Below are positions 45,846 through 55,299 of a stretch of DNA of 64,000 nucleotides, piece after piece. Made by a program: the position numbers and the translations under genes. How positions within the stretch are numbered: position 1 is the first letter of the stretch; every line of letters starts with the position of its first letter. Source of the stretch: Klebsiella michiganensis (lineage in GTDB: Bacteria > Pseudomonadota > Gammaproteobacteria > Enterobacterales > Enterobacteriaceae); the NCBI GenBank assembly GCA_000963575.1, contig CP011077.1, positions 3,348,001 to 3,412,000 on the forward strand, given 5' to 3'. The notes under the pieces were generated by a model that had not been told where the DNA came from, made no database searches, and worked only from the letters and a program-made list of their open reading frames with translations.

Positions 45846-47645
45846 TTAGCGATCCACATCAGACATTACAAAATCGATACTACCCAGATAGACAATCAGG
45901 TCTGAAACCAGGCTGCCGCGGATCGCCGCCGGAATTTGCTGCAGGTGCGCAAAGCTCGGGGTACGAATACGGGTACGGTAGCTCATGGTGCTAGCGTCAC
46001 TGGTCAGGTAGTAACTGTTAATCCCTTTCGTTGCCTCAATCATCTGGAAGGATTCGTTGGCCGGCATGACCGGGCCCCAGGAAACCTGCAGGAAGTGAGT
46101 GATCAGGGTTTCGATATGCTGCAGCGTGCGCTCTTTCGGCGGCGGCGTGGTCAGCGGGTGATCCGCTTTGAACGGGCCGGCTGGCATATTTTTCAGGCAC
46201 TGCTCAAGAATGCGCAGGCTCTGGCGAAGTTCTTCCACTTTCAGCATGACTCGGGTGTAGCAGTCGCTGATGCCACCGCCAACCGGGACTTCGAAGTCGA
46301 AGTTCTGGTAGCCAGAGTAAGGGCGAGCCTTACGCACGTCGAAGTCGATACCGGTGGCACGCAGGCCAGCACCGGTGGTGCCCCACTCCAGCGCTTCTTT
46401 CGCGGTATAGGCTGCAACGCCCTGGGAACGGCCTTTCAGGATGGTGTTGCGCAGCGCAGCTTTCTCATAAGAATCCAGGCGCTTCGGCATCCACTCCAGG
46501 AACTCTTTCAGCAGACGCTCCCAGCCCTTCGGCAGATCGTGTGCAACACCGCCGATGCGGAACCAGGCCGGGTGCATACGGAAACCGGTAATCGCTTCCA
46601 CCAGATCGTAAATTTTTTGGCGATCGGTAAAGGCGAAGAAGACCGGCGTCATGGCGCCCACGTCCTGAATAAAGGTGGAGATGTAAAGCAGGTGGCTGTT
46701 GATGCGGAACAGCTCGGAAAGCATAACGCGGATAACTTCAACGCGCTCAGGCACCACGATGCCAGCCAGCTTTTCAACCGCCAGCACGTAAGGCATTTCG
46801 TTGACGCAGCCGCCGAGGTACTCGATACGGTCAGTATACGGAATGTAGCTGTGCCAGGACTGACGCTCACCCATTTTTTCAGCGCCACGGTGGTGGTAGC
46901 CGATATCCGGCACGCAGTCGACTATCTCTTCGCCGTCCAGCTGCAGGATGATACGGAAAGCACCGTGTGCGGATGGGTGGTTTGGCCCCAGGTTCAGGAA
47001 CATGAAGTCTTCATGCTCGCTGCTGCGCTTCATGCCCCACTCTTCAGGCTTGAAGGTCAGCGCCTCCATTTCCAGGTCTTCTTTCTGTTTAGTCAGGATA
47101 AACGGATCGAATTCTGTGGCGCGCGCCGGGTAGTCTTTACGCAGCGGGTGGCCTTCCCAGGTCGGCGGCATCATGATGCGCGTCAGGTGCGGGTGGCCAT
47201 TAAAGGTGATGCCAAACATCTCCCATGTTTCACGCTCGTACCAGTTGGCGTTCGGGAAGAGTTTTGTCAGCGTCGGCAGATTAAGATCGTTTTCAGACAA
47301 CGCCACCTTGAGCATGATATCGCGATTGCGTTCAATGGAAATCAGGTGGTAGAAAACGGAAAAATCCGCAGCCGGTAAACCGTTGCGGTGTGTGCGTAGA
47401 CGCTCATCCATGCCATGCAGGTCGAACAGCATAACGTAGGGTTTTGGTGATTTCTTGAGGAAATCGACCACTTCCAGTAACTGTTCACGCTTAACCCAAA
47501 CTACGGGTACCCCGGTGCGGGTTGGCTGAACGGTAAAGGCATCCGGCCCAAAACGGTTACGCAATTCGCCAATGACCGGATCATCCAGGTGATCCCTTGT
47601 CTGCCAGGCTGGCATAGCGGCGTCTTGCGCGGTTAAATCGGTCAT
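45846..47645 (-). CDS. nuoC: NADH-quinone oxidoreductase fused subunit C/D
   Basis: This is the fused C and D subunit typical of enterobacteria (NuoCD). The N-terminal C domain (to about 190) includes WYERETWEMFGITFNGHPHLTRI. The D domain forms the quinone site with NuoB and NuoH, with GPNHPSAHGAFRI, YTDRIEYLGG and a C-terminal SIDFVMSDVDR. I use ATG 47645 (MTDLTAQD, 599 residues) because a GGTGAG stands just upstream. ATG 47657 (MVRTMTDLT) is an alternative, and earlier in-frame starts are unlikely. Confidence 0.97.
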   Translation of the reverse strand: MTDLTAQDAAMPAWQTRDHLDDPVIGELRNRFGPDAFTVQPTRTGVPVVWVKREQLLEVVDFLKKSPKPYVMLFDLHGMDERLRTHRNGLPAADFSVFYHLISIERNRDIMLKVALSENDLNLPTLTKLFPNANWYERETWEMFGITFNGHPHLTRIMMPPTWEGHPLRKDYPARATEFDPFILTKQKEDLEMEALTFKPEEWGMKRSSEHEDFMFLNLGPNHPSAHGAFRIILQLDGEEIVDCVPDIGYHHRGAEKMGERQSWHSYIPYTDRIEYLGGCVNEMPYVLAVEKLAGIVVPERVEVIRVMLSELFRINSHLLYISTFIQDVGAMTPVFFAFTDRQKIYDLVEAITGFRMHPAWFRIGGVAHDLPKGWERLLKEFLEWMPKRLDSYEKAALRNTILKGRSQGVAAYTAKEALEWGTTGAGLRATGIDFDVRKARPYSGYQNFDFEVPVGGGISDCYTRVMLKVEELRQSLRILEQCLKNMPAGPFKADHPLTTPPPKERTLQHIETLITHFLQVSWGPVMPANESFQMIEATKGINSYYLTSDASTMSYRTRIRTPSFAHLQQIPAAIRGSLVSDLIVYLGSIDFVMSDVDR

Positions 47646-47743
47646 AGTTCTCACCATTGCAAATGGTTCTGTGGTGACTGCGCTCAGTGTCTTTGCTTTT
47701 ATATTATTGATATACAAAGACGCTCACTGATCGCAGGCGCTAA

Positions 47744-48418
47744 TTAAATCTCGTCCGGCGTCCGCAGGTTGGTTACCGCGATACGCTCGCCGCGCTTACG
47801 CTCACGCTCGGACTGCATGTTGGCGCGGTAAACGCCCTGATCGCCAACAACCCACGACAGCGGGCGACGCTCTTTGCCGATAGACTCCTGCAGCAGCATC
47901 AGCGCCTGCATGTAAGCCTCCGGACGCGGCGGGCAGCCTGGGATGTAAACATCAACCGGGATAAATTTATCTACGCCCTGCACAACGGAATAGATGTCGT
48001 ACATGCCGCCAGAGTTAGCGCAGGCACCCATGGAAATAACCCATTTAGGTTCCAGCATCTGATCGTAAAGGCGCTGAATTACCGGAGCCATTTTGGTGAA
48101 GCAGGTACCGGCCACCACCATCAGGTCAGCCTGACGAGGAGAAGCACGTAAAACTTCTGCACCGAAACGCGCCACGTCATGTACAGCGGTAAACGAGGTC
48201 ACCATCTCTACATAGCAGCAGGAAAGGCCAAAGTTGTATGGCCAGATTGAGTTTTTACGACCCCAGTTCACCACATCATGCATGGCATGCTCGAGCTTGC
48301 CCATGTAAACGCTGCGGTTAATCTCTTGTTCGAGGGGATCGGTTACGATCTCCTGCTTTTGCAGGGGGTAACGGTCATTCTCACCGTTGGGGTCTATGCG
48401 GGTGAGCGTATAGTCCAT
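47744..48418 (-). CDS. nuoB: NADH-quinone oxidoreductase subunit B
   Basis: NuoB carries cluster N2, the last electron donor to quinone. The product is 224 residues (E. coli 220). The tandem cysteines are in NFGLSCCYVEM, and the other ligands are in AGTCFTKMAP and IPGCPPRPEA. It lies 15 bases after nuoA. Confidence 0.98.
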   Translation of the reverse strand: MDYTLTRIDPNGENDRYPLQKQEIVTDPLEQEINRSVYMGKLEHAMHDVVNWGRKNSIWPYNFGLSCCYVEMVTSFTAVHDVARFGAEVLRASPRQADLMVVAGTCFTKMAPVIQRLYDQMLEPKWVISMGACANSGGMYDIYSVVQGVDKFIPVDVYIPGCPPRPEAYMQALMLLQESIGKERRPLSWVVGDQGVYRANMQSERERKRGERIAVTNLRTPDEI

Positions 48419-48433
48419 CTTATTGCCTCGCTA

Positions 48434-48880
48434 TTACTGCGTATGACGGTTAGTGAGACTGTCTGTTTCCGGGTTGATTTTCTCACGACGCGAACGCGCA
48501 GGAGTCCAATCCAGAGCGCCAATACGCACCAGATAAACCAGACCAGCCAGTAGCACTAAAATGAAAATTGCGGCCTCGACGAAGCCAATCCAGCCGCTTT
48601 CACGGATAGAAGTTGACCACGCGTAGAGATACAAGGCTTCCACGTCAAAGATAACGAAGAACATGGCGACCAGGTAAAACTTGGCGGAGAGACGTAGACG
48701 CGCCGTACCAACGGAGTCGATGCCCGACTCGAATGGGGTGTTTTTGTGCCGTGCCTTAGCTCTTCCGCCAAGGAACCAGCCCCCGACAAGCATCAAACAG
48801 CACAGGCCAATGGCGACAATAAGAAAGACAGCGAACGCCCAGTGATGAGCGATAACTTCAGTGGATGTTGACATACTCAT
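48434..48880 (-). CDS. nuoA: NADH-quinone oxidoreductase subunit A
   Basis: NuoA is a small three-helix membrane subunit near the quinone site and the first gene of the operon. The product is 148 residues (E. coli 147). The loop FESGIDSVGTARLRLSAKFYLVAMFFVIFDVEALYLYAW, with its conserved acidic residues, is intact. Confidence 0.97.
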   Translation of the reverse strand: MSMSTSTEVIAHHWAFAVFLIVAIGLCCLMLVGGWFLGGRAKARHKNTPFESGIDSVGTARLRLSAKFYLVAMFFVIFDVEALYLYAWSTSIRESGWIGFVEAAIFILVLLAGLVYLVRIGALDWTPARSRREKINPETDSLTNRHTQ

Positions 48881-49511
48881 TGCTTACTCATCAAAAGTGA
48901 CGCCAAAATCTCTGCTCTTGTTGGCAGATGAACGCCACATCGATTCATGGGGAGGAACAATCAACCGTACAATAACTACCGGAAATAATGCGTAGGCAGC
49001 CAATTGATGGGGTTTTTTACTCCTTTCTATAACCTTTTGTCAACTTTAACAAAAGTATCCACACATTAATTTACACCGACAGCAATTCATTAACATTTAA
49101 TGCGTTAAAACTCATCAACACTCGCGTAAAGACCAGATTTAGATGAGGGTGAATCGTGTCCGTTCCGTGTGAAAAAATAAACAGCCCCTATATTTTGGCA
49201 GGAAATCACAACTATTCCTCCCCCCAAGAGGGAGTATTTTCTTGATCTGAGACACGCTTTTGTTAATCCACTTCAAAAAGAAGCAACATTGTTATTCGTT
49301 TTTTAACATTACCTGGCCATTGCGCGAAGTTTTTGCACATAAAACGAACAAAATTGGATACACAGCCAATACATTGAATTTGTTATAAAAGATGGAAGAG
49401 ACCGTGATTTAATGAAAATCAGGTATAAAAAACGGGCCATTGGTGTAAAAAAAACCACCAACGGCCCATTTTCAGTCTTTAATATTTTGTTACCAACTAG
49501 TCAACCGACTG
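48881..49511. promoter_or_regulatory. nuo promoter region and lrhA 3' flank
   Basis: This 631-base AT-rich gap holds no gene. In E. coli the nuo promoters, controlled by ArcA, NarL, FNR and Fis, occupy the matching place. On the minus strand ATTAAATGTTAATGA (49087-49101) resembles an ArcA box. The lrhA terminator lies near the right end. No other element could be assigned. Confidence 0.45.
49427..49470 (-). terminator. Terminator after lrhA
   Basis: GGGCC-A-TTGGTG (49434-49445) pairs with CACCAA-C-GGCCC (49456-49467), leaving an A-rich loop. On the minus strand the stem is followed by six T. It lies 42 bases past the lrhA stop. Confidence 0.75.
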
Positions 49512-50447
49512 CTACTCAAAATCCCCTTCGACCAGCAGCGTGTCGTCCCCTTCGGTTCCCGCCGTGTTGTAGCGGTAAGGATTCTCCGGCGTCGCCAGTG
49601 CGCTGAATATCGCCTGTGCCAGCTCATTACCGCTTTCAGGGTTTTTACACAGCAGATATTGGGTTTCAGGTAACACCGGCAGCCCTTCGGAAGCTCCCAG
49701 GACACGAAGCTCCGGGCTCATCATTTCAACCGGTCTGGCAGTCACGCCCAACCCTGCTTTGACCGCTGCCCGCACGGCGGCAAGCGTGGAGGCGACATAA
49801 GAAATACGCCATGGCGTCTGGCTGGCATCAAGATGTTCTAGCATCATATCGCGGTACGGACTTGGGTCGTCCAGCATCACCAGCGGCAACGCTTCTCCAC
49901 TCTGGAACACATAATCAGCGGCGCAGTACCACAAGGTGGGCGAGGTGCGCAGGACAATGGCATCAAAGTTAGAGGGGTTTGATGTCGTCACCACCAGATC
50001 GACCTCATGCTGATTGAGCATTTCGATCATGAACGGATTGCGTTTGACCCTGACGTCCAGCGCCAGCTTGGGGTAAACCGAACTGATGCGATTTAACAGG
50101 AACGGCAAGATGGTGTCCGCCGTTTCATCAGAGGCGCCAAGAGTAAGCGACCCTTGCAGATTGTTAAACATCAGGGAAGAGCACGCTTCATCATTGAAGC
50201 GAAGGATTTTACGCGCATAACCCAGCAGCTGAATGCCGTGCTCGGTGAGCAGTTTATTACGGCCATGTCGGGCAAAAAGTTCTTTCCCGACTAATTGCTC
50301 AAGGCGCTGCATCTGTTGGCTAACAGCGGATTGAGTGCGGCATACTGCAGCGGCGGCGGCAGCAAAAGTATTGAGATCGGCGACCGCAACGAATGTCCTC
50401 AGCAGATCGAGGTCGAGGTTCAGTATCGGACGATTTGCGTTAATCAT
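49512..50447 (-). CDS. lrhA: LysR-family regulator LrhA
   Basis: LrhA represses flhDC, and so motility, and influences RpoS levels and type 1 fimbriae in E. coli. The product is 311 residues (E. coli 312). The N-terminal helix-turn-helix contains FAAAAAAVCRTQSAVSQQMQRLEQLVGKELFAR. The start at 50447 (MINANRPILNLDLDLLRTFV) matches E. coli. An in-frame opening from 50561 lacks a match. In E. coli its transcript has a long leader, and RcsAB represses it. Confidence 0.96.
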   Translation of the reverse strand: MINANRPILNLDLDLLRTFVAVADLNTFAAAAAAVCRTQSAVSQQMQRLEQLVGKELFARHGRNKLLTEHGIQLLGYARKILRFNDEACSSLMFNNLQGSLTLGASDETADTILPFLLNRISSVYPKLALDVRVKRNPFMIEMLNQHEVDLVVTTSNPSNFDAIVLRTSPTLWYCAADYVFQSGEALPLVMLDDPSPYRDMMLEHLDASQTPWRISYVASTLAAVRAAVKAGLGVTARPVEMMSPELRVLGASEGLPVLPETQYLLCKNPESGNELAQAIFSALATPENPYRYNTAGTEGDDTLLVEGDFE

Positions 50448-50825
50448 AATTTGTTCACTAATAGGTTGCTCTTTCGAGTCTGCCCTGGTTGTATTGCTAT
50501 GATTTATCAAAGAGATAAAGCAATTCCTTTTACCGAATGTCTCCGGTAGTCGTGGCCGCATACGTTAGCGACGCTTCTGTTTGTTATTTTTGTATTCCCG
50601 GACATGTCACAATTATCTGAAACATGACCTATCGGGATATTATGCAGGTCAAGATAAGAGAAAAACCACTAACTCATCGTACCAGTTAGCTATTTTAAAA
50701 CTGAGTTATAAAGCTAAATCAGCTTCGAGAAACGACTTTTAATAAGCTTTTATATGATTATTTAACGGGTTGAAACACAGCGGAAGGCATAAACCGGCCA
50801 AACCACGCAACCAGTTGAATAATAA

Positions 50826-50839
50826 TAGAAATATTTTAA
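50826..50839 (-). promoter_or_regulatory. Candidate RcsAB box at the lrhA promoter
   Basis: In the lrhA direction the 14 bases read TTAAAATATTTCTA. This matches 11 of 14 positions of the RcsAB consensus TAAGAATATTCCTA as I recall it. It lies about 380 bases upstream of the lrhA start, close to where the E. coli transcript begins. The background is AT-rich, so chance similarity is possible. Confidence 0.35.
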
Positions 50840-51393
50840 AACACCGATAAAACCACGGTACTGCGGCGCTTATCGACTTCTAAAACCTACCATTTTTCGT
50901 AGTCCATCTTACAGTAAAACAGTATGTTTTATAACACTTATTACGAATTATCTGATCTCATTCTCTTTTTGTGGTTTCCACCTTGTTGATTATTTACAGC
51001 GTTTTTTGAACTCACCCGCAAGCCATAATAAAAGACGCTTAATTATTGCCGAGGTATTTATCTATTACATTGCTCAATCTTTTGATATACATCTCTTTAA
51101 CTACCTCGTGATTAATCCCTTAATGTTTCGGCCATGAATATTAATTTTTCCTTATGTTTAGCGACAACACCTTTACATCCACAGAACCTCTCGCTTAGTA
51201 CAGAGCACTAAGCAGAGAATAGCATCACACCAAAACTATAACGTGGATTTTTAATCTTCCATAAAATAAATATGCAGTTTATTTCACTATCAATGTTTTT
51301 AAGGGCGCATTGCGACTTATACATTGTGCTGAAAAGATAAATGGCGTTTCTTCAAGCCTCATCCTTCAAATCTTGCTGCAGCAGGAGTACATT

Positions 51394-51429
51394 GTGGCGG
51401 TGCGCTTCCACGGCAGGACGCGAAATTAA
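51394..51429 (+). other. Possible 11-codon upstream ORF before alaA
   Basis: GTG at 51394 opens a frame encoding MAVRFHGRTRN and ending at TAA 51427-51429. GGAG ends six bases before it. It stops 19 bases before the alaA ATG. It could be a leader peptide or chance. Confidence 0.25.
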
Positions 51430-51448
51430 CAACAAAGGTCGAAGCTTC

Positions 51449-52663
51449 ATGTCCCCCATCGAAAAATCCAGCAAACTTGATAATGTCTGTTATGACATCC
51501 GTGGCCCGGTACTCAAAGAGGCAAAACGCCTCGAAGAAGAAGGCAACAAAGTGCTTAAACTCAACATCGGTAACCCCGCGCCGTTCGGTTTCGAAGCGCC
51601 GGATGAGATCCTTGTTGATGTGATCCGTAATCTTCCGACAGCCCAGGGATATTGCGATTCTAAAGGGCTGTTTTCTGCCCGTAAGGCCATCATGCAGCAC
51701 TATCAGGCTCGTGGGATGCGGGATGTCACTACGGAAGATATCTACATCGGTAACGGCGTTTCCGAGCTGATTGTCCAGTCAATGCAGGCGCTGCTTAACA
51801 GCGGGGATGAAATGCTGGTTCCCGCGCCGGACTACCCGCTTTGGACAGCCGCGGTTTCCTTGTCGAGCGGTAAAGCGGTGCATTATCTGTGTGACGAGAG
51901 CTCAGACTGGTTCCCGGATCTGGACGATATCCGCGCTAAAATCACTCCGCGCACTCGCGGCATTGTGATTATCAATCCGAACAACCCTACCGGCGCCGTT
52001 TATTCCAAAGAACTGCTGTTAGAGATTGTAGAAATTGCGCGTCAGCATAACCTGATAATCTTTGCCGATGAGATCTACGACAAAATTCTCTATGACGACG
52101 CCGAACATCACTCGATCGCTGCCCTGGCGCCGGATCTGCTCACCATTACCTTTAACGGTCTGTCAAAAACCTACCGCGTGGCCGGTTTCCGTCAGGGTTG
52201 GATGGTACTTAACGGGCCGAAGAAACATGCGAAAGGCTATATAGAAGGTCTGGAGATGTTGGCCTCAATGCGCCTGTGCGCCAACGTCCCTGCTCAACAT
52301 GCTATTCAGACCGCTCTTGGGGGCTACCAAAGCATCAGCGAATTTATTGTGCCGGGCGGCCGCCTGTACGAGCAGCGTAACCGTGCCTGGGAATTGATTA
52401 ACGAAATTCCTGGTGTTTCCTGCGTTAAACCTCGCGGGGCGCTGTATATGTTCCCGAAAATTGACGCAAAACGCTTCAACATCCATGACGACCAGAAAAT
52501 GGTGCTGGACTTCCTGCTGCAGGAAAAAGTGCTTCTGGTTCAGGGGACGGCATTTAACTGGCCGTGGCCGGATCACGTCCGTATTGTTACGCTGCCGCGC
52601 ATTGATGACCTGGAAATGTCGATAGCCAAACTGGGTCGTTTCCTCGGCCACTATCATCAGTAA
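51449..52663 (+). CDS. alaA: Alanine aminotransferase AlaA
   Basis: AlaA makes alanine from pyruvate with glutamate as amino donor and is a main alanine-forming enzyme in E. coli. The product is 404 residues (E. coli 405), a fold-type I PLP enzyme. IINPNNPTGAVYS and the cofactor lysine in FNGLSKTYRVAGFRQGW (near residue 240) are present. The start at 51449 (MSPIEKSSKL) matches E. coli. The frame is also open from an ATG at 51341, which would add 36 Cys-rich residues without family support. Confidence 0.97.
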   Translation: MSPIEKSSKLDNVCYDIRGPVLKEAKRLEEEGNKVLKLNIGNPAPFGFEAPDEILVDVIRNLPTAQGYCDSKGLFSARKAIMQHYQARGMRDVTTEDIYIGNGVSELIVQSMQALLNSGDEMLVPAPDYPLWTAAVSLSSGKAVHYLCDESSDWFPDLDDIRAKITPRTRGIVIINPNNPTGAVYSKELLLEIVEIARQHNLIIFADEIYDKILYDDAEHHSIAALAPDLLTITFNGLSKTYRVAGFRQGWMVLNGPKKHAKGYIEGLEMLASMRLCANVPAQHAIQTALGGYQSISEFIVPGGRLYEQRNRAWELINEIPGVSCVKPRGALYMFPKIDAKRFNIHDDQKMVLDFLLQEKVLLVQGTAFNWPWPDHVRIVTLPRIDDLEMSIAKLGRFLGHYHQ

Positions 52664-52738
52664 GCCATTCGGGGGCATTTGCAATGTCCCCCTTCTCCCC
52701 TCACAATGACGTCACCGAGTTGTAACCGCGAGAACGTC

Positions 52739-53338
52739 ATGAGTCAGAGTCATTTCTTCGCCCATCTCTCCCGCCTGAAACTGATCAACCGCTGGCCGCT
52801 GATGCGCAATGTCCGCACCGAGAACGTGTCTGAACACAGTTTGCAGGTCGCCATGGTTGCCCACGCGCTCGCCGCCATCAAAAATCGCAAGTTTAACGGC
52901 AGCGTGAATGCCGAGCGTATCGCGCTACTGGCGATGTATCACGACGCCAGCGAAGTGCTGACCGGGGATTTACCCACGCCGGTAAAATACTTCAATTCGC
53001 AAATCGCGCATGAATACAAAGCCATTGAAAAGATTGCGCAGCAGAAGCTGATCGAAATGGTGCCGGAAGAACTTCGCGATATCTGGGCTCCACTGATTGA
53101 CGAGCACAGCTACAGTGAAGAAGAAAAAGCGCTGGTGAAACAGGCAGATGCGCTGTGCGCTTACCTGAAATGCCTGGAGGAGCTTTCCGCCGGGAATAAT
53201 GAGTTTTCGCTGGCTAAAAGTCGCCTGGAAAAAACGCTGGCCGACCGGCACAGCCCGGAGATGGATTATTTTATGCAGGTCTTCGTACCGAGCTTCCAGC
53301 TTTCGCTGGATGAAATCAGCCAGGATTCGCCGCTTTAA
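52739..53338 (+). CDS. yfbR: 5'-deoxynucleotidase YfbR
   Basis: YfbR dephosphorylates deoxyribonucleoside 5'-monophosphates. The product is 199 residues, as in E. coli, when started at 52739 (MSQSHFFAHLSRLKL). HD-domain metal ligands are H33 in NVSEHSLQVAM, H68-D69 in MYHDASE, and a later Asp in KQADALCAYLK. The earlier in-frame start at 52679 adds an unmatched segment. It lies 75 bases after alaA. Confidence 0.96.
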   Translation: MSQSHFFAHLSRLKLINRWPLMRNVRTENVSEHSLQVAMVAHALAAIKNRKFNGSVNAERIALLAMYHDASEVLTGDLPTPVKYFNSQIAHEYKAIEKIAQQKLIEMVPEELRDIWAPLIDEHSYSEEEKALVKQADALCAYLKCLEELSAGNNEFSLAKSRLEKTLADRHSPEMDYFMQVFVPSFQLSLDEISQDSPL

Positions 53339-53343
53339 AGGCT

Positions 53344-53371
53344 TCCCCCTCCCCCTTTTGGGGCGAGGGGA
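53344..53371. repeat. G/C-rich hairpin between yfbR and yfbS
   Basis: TCCCCCTCCCCC and GGGGCGAGGGGA form an imperfect stem between convergent genes. It resembles a degraded copy of the BoxC-like family and may act as a terminator. Confidence 0.5.
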
Positions 53372-53375
53372 GCTA

Positions 53376-55208
53376 TCAGAACGGGAACAGCATCGGCACC
53401 ATCACAACGCTCACGATCATCACAATGATAGTAAACGGCACGCCGAGCTTCACGAAGTCGCTGAACTTATAGTTCCCGGGCCCCAGCACCAGCGTGTTCA
53501 CCGGTGAAGAAACTGGCGTCATAAACGCCGCAGAAGCCGCCATCGCCACAATCATCGCAAATGGATAAGGCGACACGCCCATTGATTTAGCCGCCGCCAG
53601 TGCGATAGGAGCCATCAACACTGCCGTTGCGGTATTAGAAATAAATAACCCGATAGCCGCGCACATCACAAACAGGCATACCAGCATGATGTATGGCCCG
53701 TAACCGCCGCCAAACTCCATCAGGCCGTGCACGATCAGACTCACCCCGCCGGTTTTCTGGAGCGCCAAAGCAAAAGGCATCATCCCGACAATCAGAATAA
53801 TGCTCGGCCAATGAATCGCCTTGTAGGCGCTTTCCATATCGATACAGCGGAATTTGCCCATCAACAAACAGGCAATAATCGCGGCAATTGGGTTCGGTAT
53901 TTCGTCGGTCAGCATCAGCGCCACCATCAACGCCAGGCAGAAAATCGCATGGGGCGCCTGGCTGTGGGCCGGGGAAGCATCCCGCTCTTCTACCGGCAAA
54001 TTAAGCACCAGGAAATCACGGCTCTGCTGCGAAAGCTGGTTAATCAGCTTCCAGTCGCCGACCACCAGTATAATGTCCCCCAACTGGATAGGTTCATCCA
54101 CCAGCAATCCTTCCATGGCTTCACCCGCCCGCCGTAAGCCGACAACGTTAAGTCCGTAGCGGGTTCGGAAAGCCATCTCTCGCAAAGTCTGCCCGGTGAG
54201 CTCGGACTCGGGCAGGAGAGACACTTCTGCCATCCCCACATCCAGCGCCTGATCGGAAAAATACTCTCCGCGAAGGATCATCGGCTCCAGCATTTGCTCG
54301 CCGCAAAACTCACGTAAATCAATCTCAGAAGCCGACATGTCAATCAGCAACACATCGCGGGCGCGGAATTCCGTTCCCCCGGTCACATTGACAATCACCC
54401 GGCGGAAACGACGCCAGCGTTCGAGGCCAATCACGTTCGCACCGTAGCGTTCACGCAGCTTTAAATCGTCAAGCCGATGGCCAACCATCGGCGAGCCTGG
54501 GCGAATAGCCAACCGGCGCGCTCTCCCCGTCAGGCGATATTCTTTTATCAGATCGCGGAATGAACGGCGCTTCCAGCTCTCTTTCCCCGCCTCTTCGCCA
54601 CGCCCTTTGAGCGCGAAACGCGCCACCAGCATATAAAAGATGCCCAGCACCAGCACGGCCAGGCCAATCGGCGTCACGCTAAAGAACTGGAAGCCTTCCA
54701 GCCCTTCTCGCAGCAGTTCGCTATTAATGACCAGATTAGGCGGCGTCGCGACCAGCGTCATCATGCCGCTTATCAGTCCGGCAAAGCTGAGCGGCATCAT
54801 CAGCCTGGAAGGCGGGATCTTCATACGCATGGAGACGCTGAGTACCACAGGAATAAAAATGGCCACCACGCCGGTGGAGCTCATAAATGCCCCCAGCCCG
54901 GCTACCGTCACCATCAGCAGAACCAGCATTTTGGTTTCGCTACTGCCCGCCACGTCCACCAGCCAGCTTCCCATCTTAGTGGCTACGCCGGTACGCACCA
55001 GTCCGTCACCGATAATGAACAACGCAGCAATCAGAATGACGTTGGGATCGCTAAACCCGGAAAACGCTTCGCTGAGGCTTAATGTTCCGCTAAGCACAAA
55101 AGCGACAATCACCAACAGCGCCACCGCATCCATACGCATTTTTCCGGTGGCGAAGAGCAGGACGGCAACCGCCAGTAACGACAACACCCAAATGAGTTCC
55201 GAATTCAA
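53376..55208 (-). CDS. yfbS: SLC13-type permease YfbS with two TrkA-C domains
   Basis: This is an inner-membrane transporter of the DASS/SLC13 type, 610 residues, as in E. coli. An N-terminal set of hydrophobic segments (to about 200) includes VATPPNLVINSELL. A cytoplasmic middle part (about 215-400) holds two TrkA-C (RCK-C) ligand domains, with the conserved RRLAIRPGSPMVGHRLDDLKLRERYGANVIGLER segment and a second copy near LLPESELTGQTLREMAFRTRYGLNVVGLRR. The C-terminal membrane half has SNTATAVLMAPIALAAAKS. The substrate is not established. Confidence 0.95.
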   Translation of the reverse strand: MNSELIWVLSLLAVAVLLFATGKMRMDAVALLVIVAFVLSGTLSLSEAFSGFSDPNVILIAALFIIGDGLVRTGVATKMGSWLVDVAGSSETKMLVLLMVTVAGLGAFMSSTGVVAIFIPVVLSVSMRMKIPPSRLMMPLSFAGLISGMMTLVATPPNLVINSELLREGLEGFQFFSVTPIGLAVLVLGIFYMLVARFALKGRGEEAGKESWKRRSFRDLIKEYRLTGRARRLAIRPGSPMVGHRLDDLKLRERYGANVIGLERWRRFRRVIVNVTGGTEFRARDVLLIDMSASEIDLREFCGEQMLEPMILRGEYFSDQALDVGMAEVSLLPESELTGQTLREMAFRTRYGLNVVGLRRAGEAMEGLLVDEPIQLGDIILVVGDWKLINQLSQQSRDFLVLNLPVEERDASPAHSQAPHAIFCLALMVALMLTDEIPNPIAAIIACLLMGKFRCIDMESAYKAIHWPSIILIVGMMPFALALQKTGGVSLIVHGLMEFGGGYGPYIMLVCLFVMCAAIGLFISNTATAVLMAPIALAAAKSMGVSPYPFAMIVAMAASAAFMTPVSSPVNTLVLGPGNYKFSDFVKLGVPFTIIVMIVSVVMVPMLFPF

Positions 55209-55263
55209 AATGAGTTCCTGAATGGCTGATTATTGGTGAATTGAATGTAGACGAGAATGCCAT

Positions 55264-55289
55264 AAAAAAACCCCGCAAATGCGGGGTTA
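55264..55289 (-). terminator. Terminator after hxpA
   Basis: CCCCGC-AAAT-GCGGGG at 55271-55286 is followed by seven T on the minus strand. It lies between hxpA and yfbS. Confidence 0.85.
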
Positions 55290-55299
55290 AATCATGGGA

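Larger units (their letters stand above)
50448..51448. other. 1-kb AT-rich region between lrhA and alaA
   Basis: No credible full-size gene lies in this 1001-base gap. It should hold the lrhA promoter and long leader (minus strand) and the alaA promoter and leader (plus strand). A candidate RcsAB box and a short upstream open frame are listed separately. Several A/T tracts would suit binding by H-NS or Lrp, but no site could be fixed. Confidence 0.6.

Noticed and set aside
45936..47378. A 480-codon open frame antisense to nuoCD, and a 436-codon one antisense to nuoG (42591-43901)
   Set aside because: Both lie wholly or almost wholly within intact complex I genes, have no start context, and their translations resemble no family.
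49412..49606. A 64-codon plus-strand frame over the lrhA terminator
   Set aside because: It runs through the terminator hairpin and into the lrhA 3' end on the opposite strand. No support as a gene.
51341..51448. N-terminal extension of AlaA from an upstream ATG
   Set aside because: It would add 36 residues rich in Cys and Ser absent from the family. The ATG at 51449 matches the E. coli start exactly.
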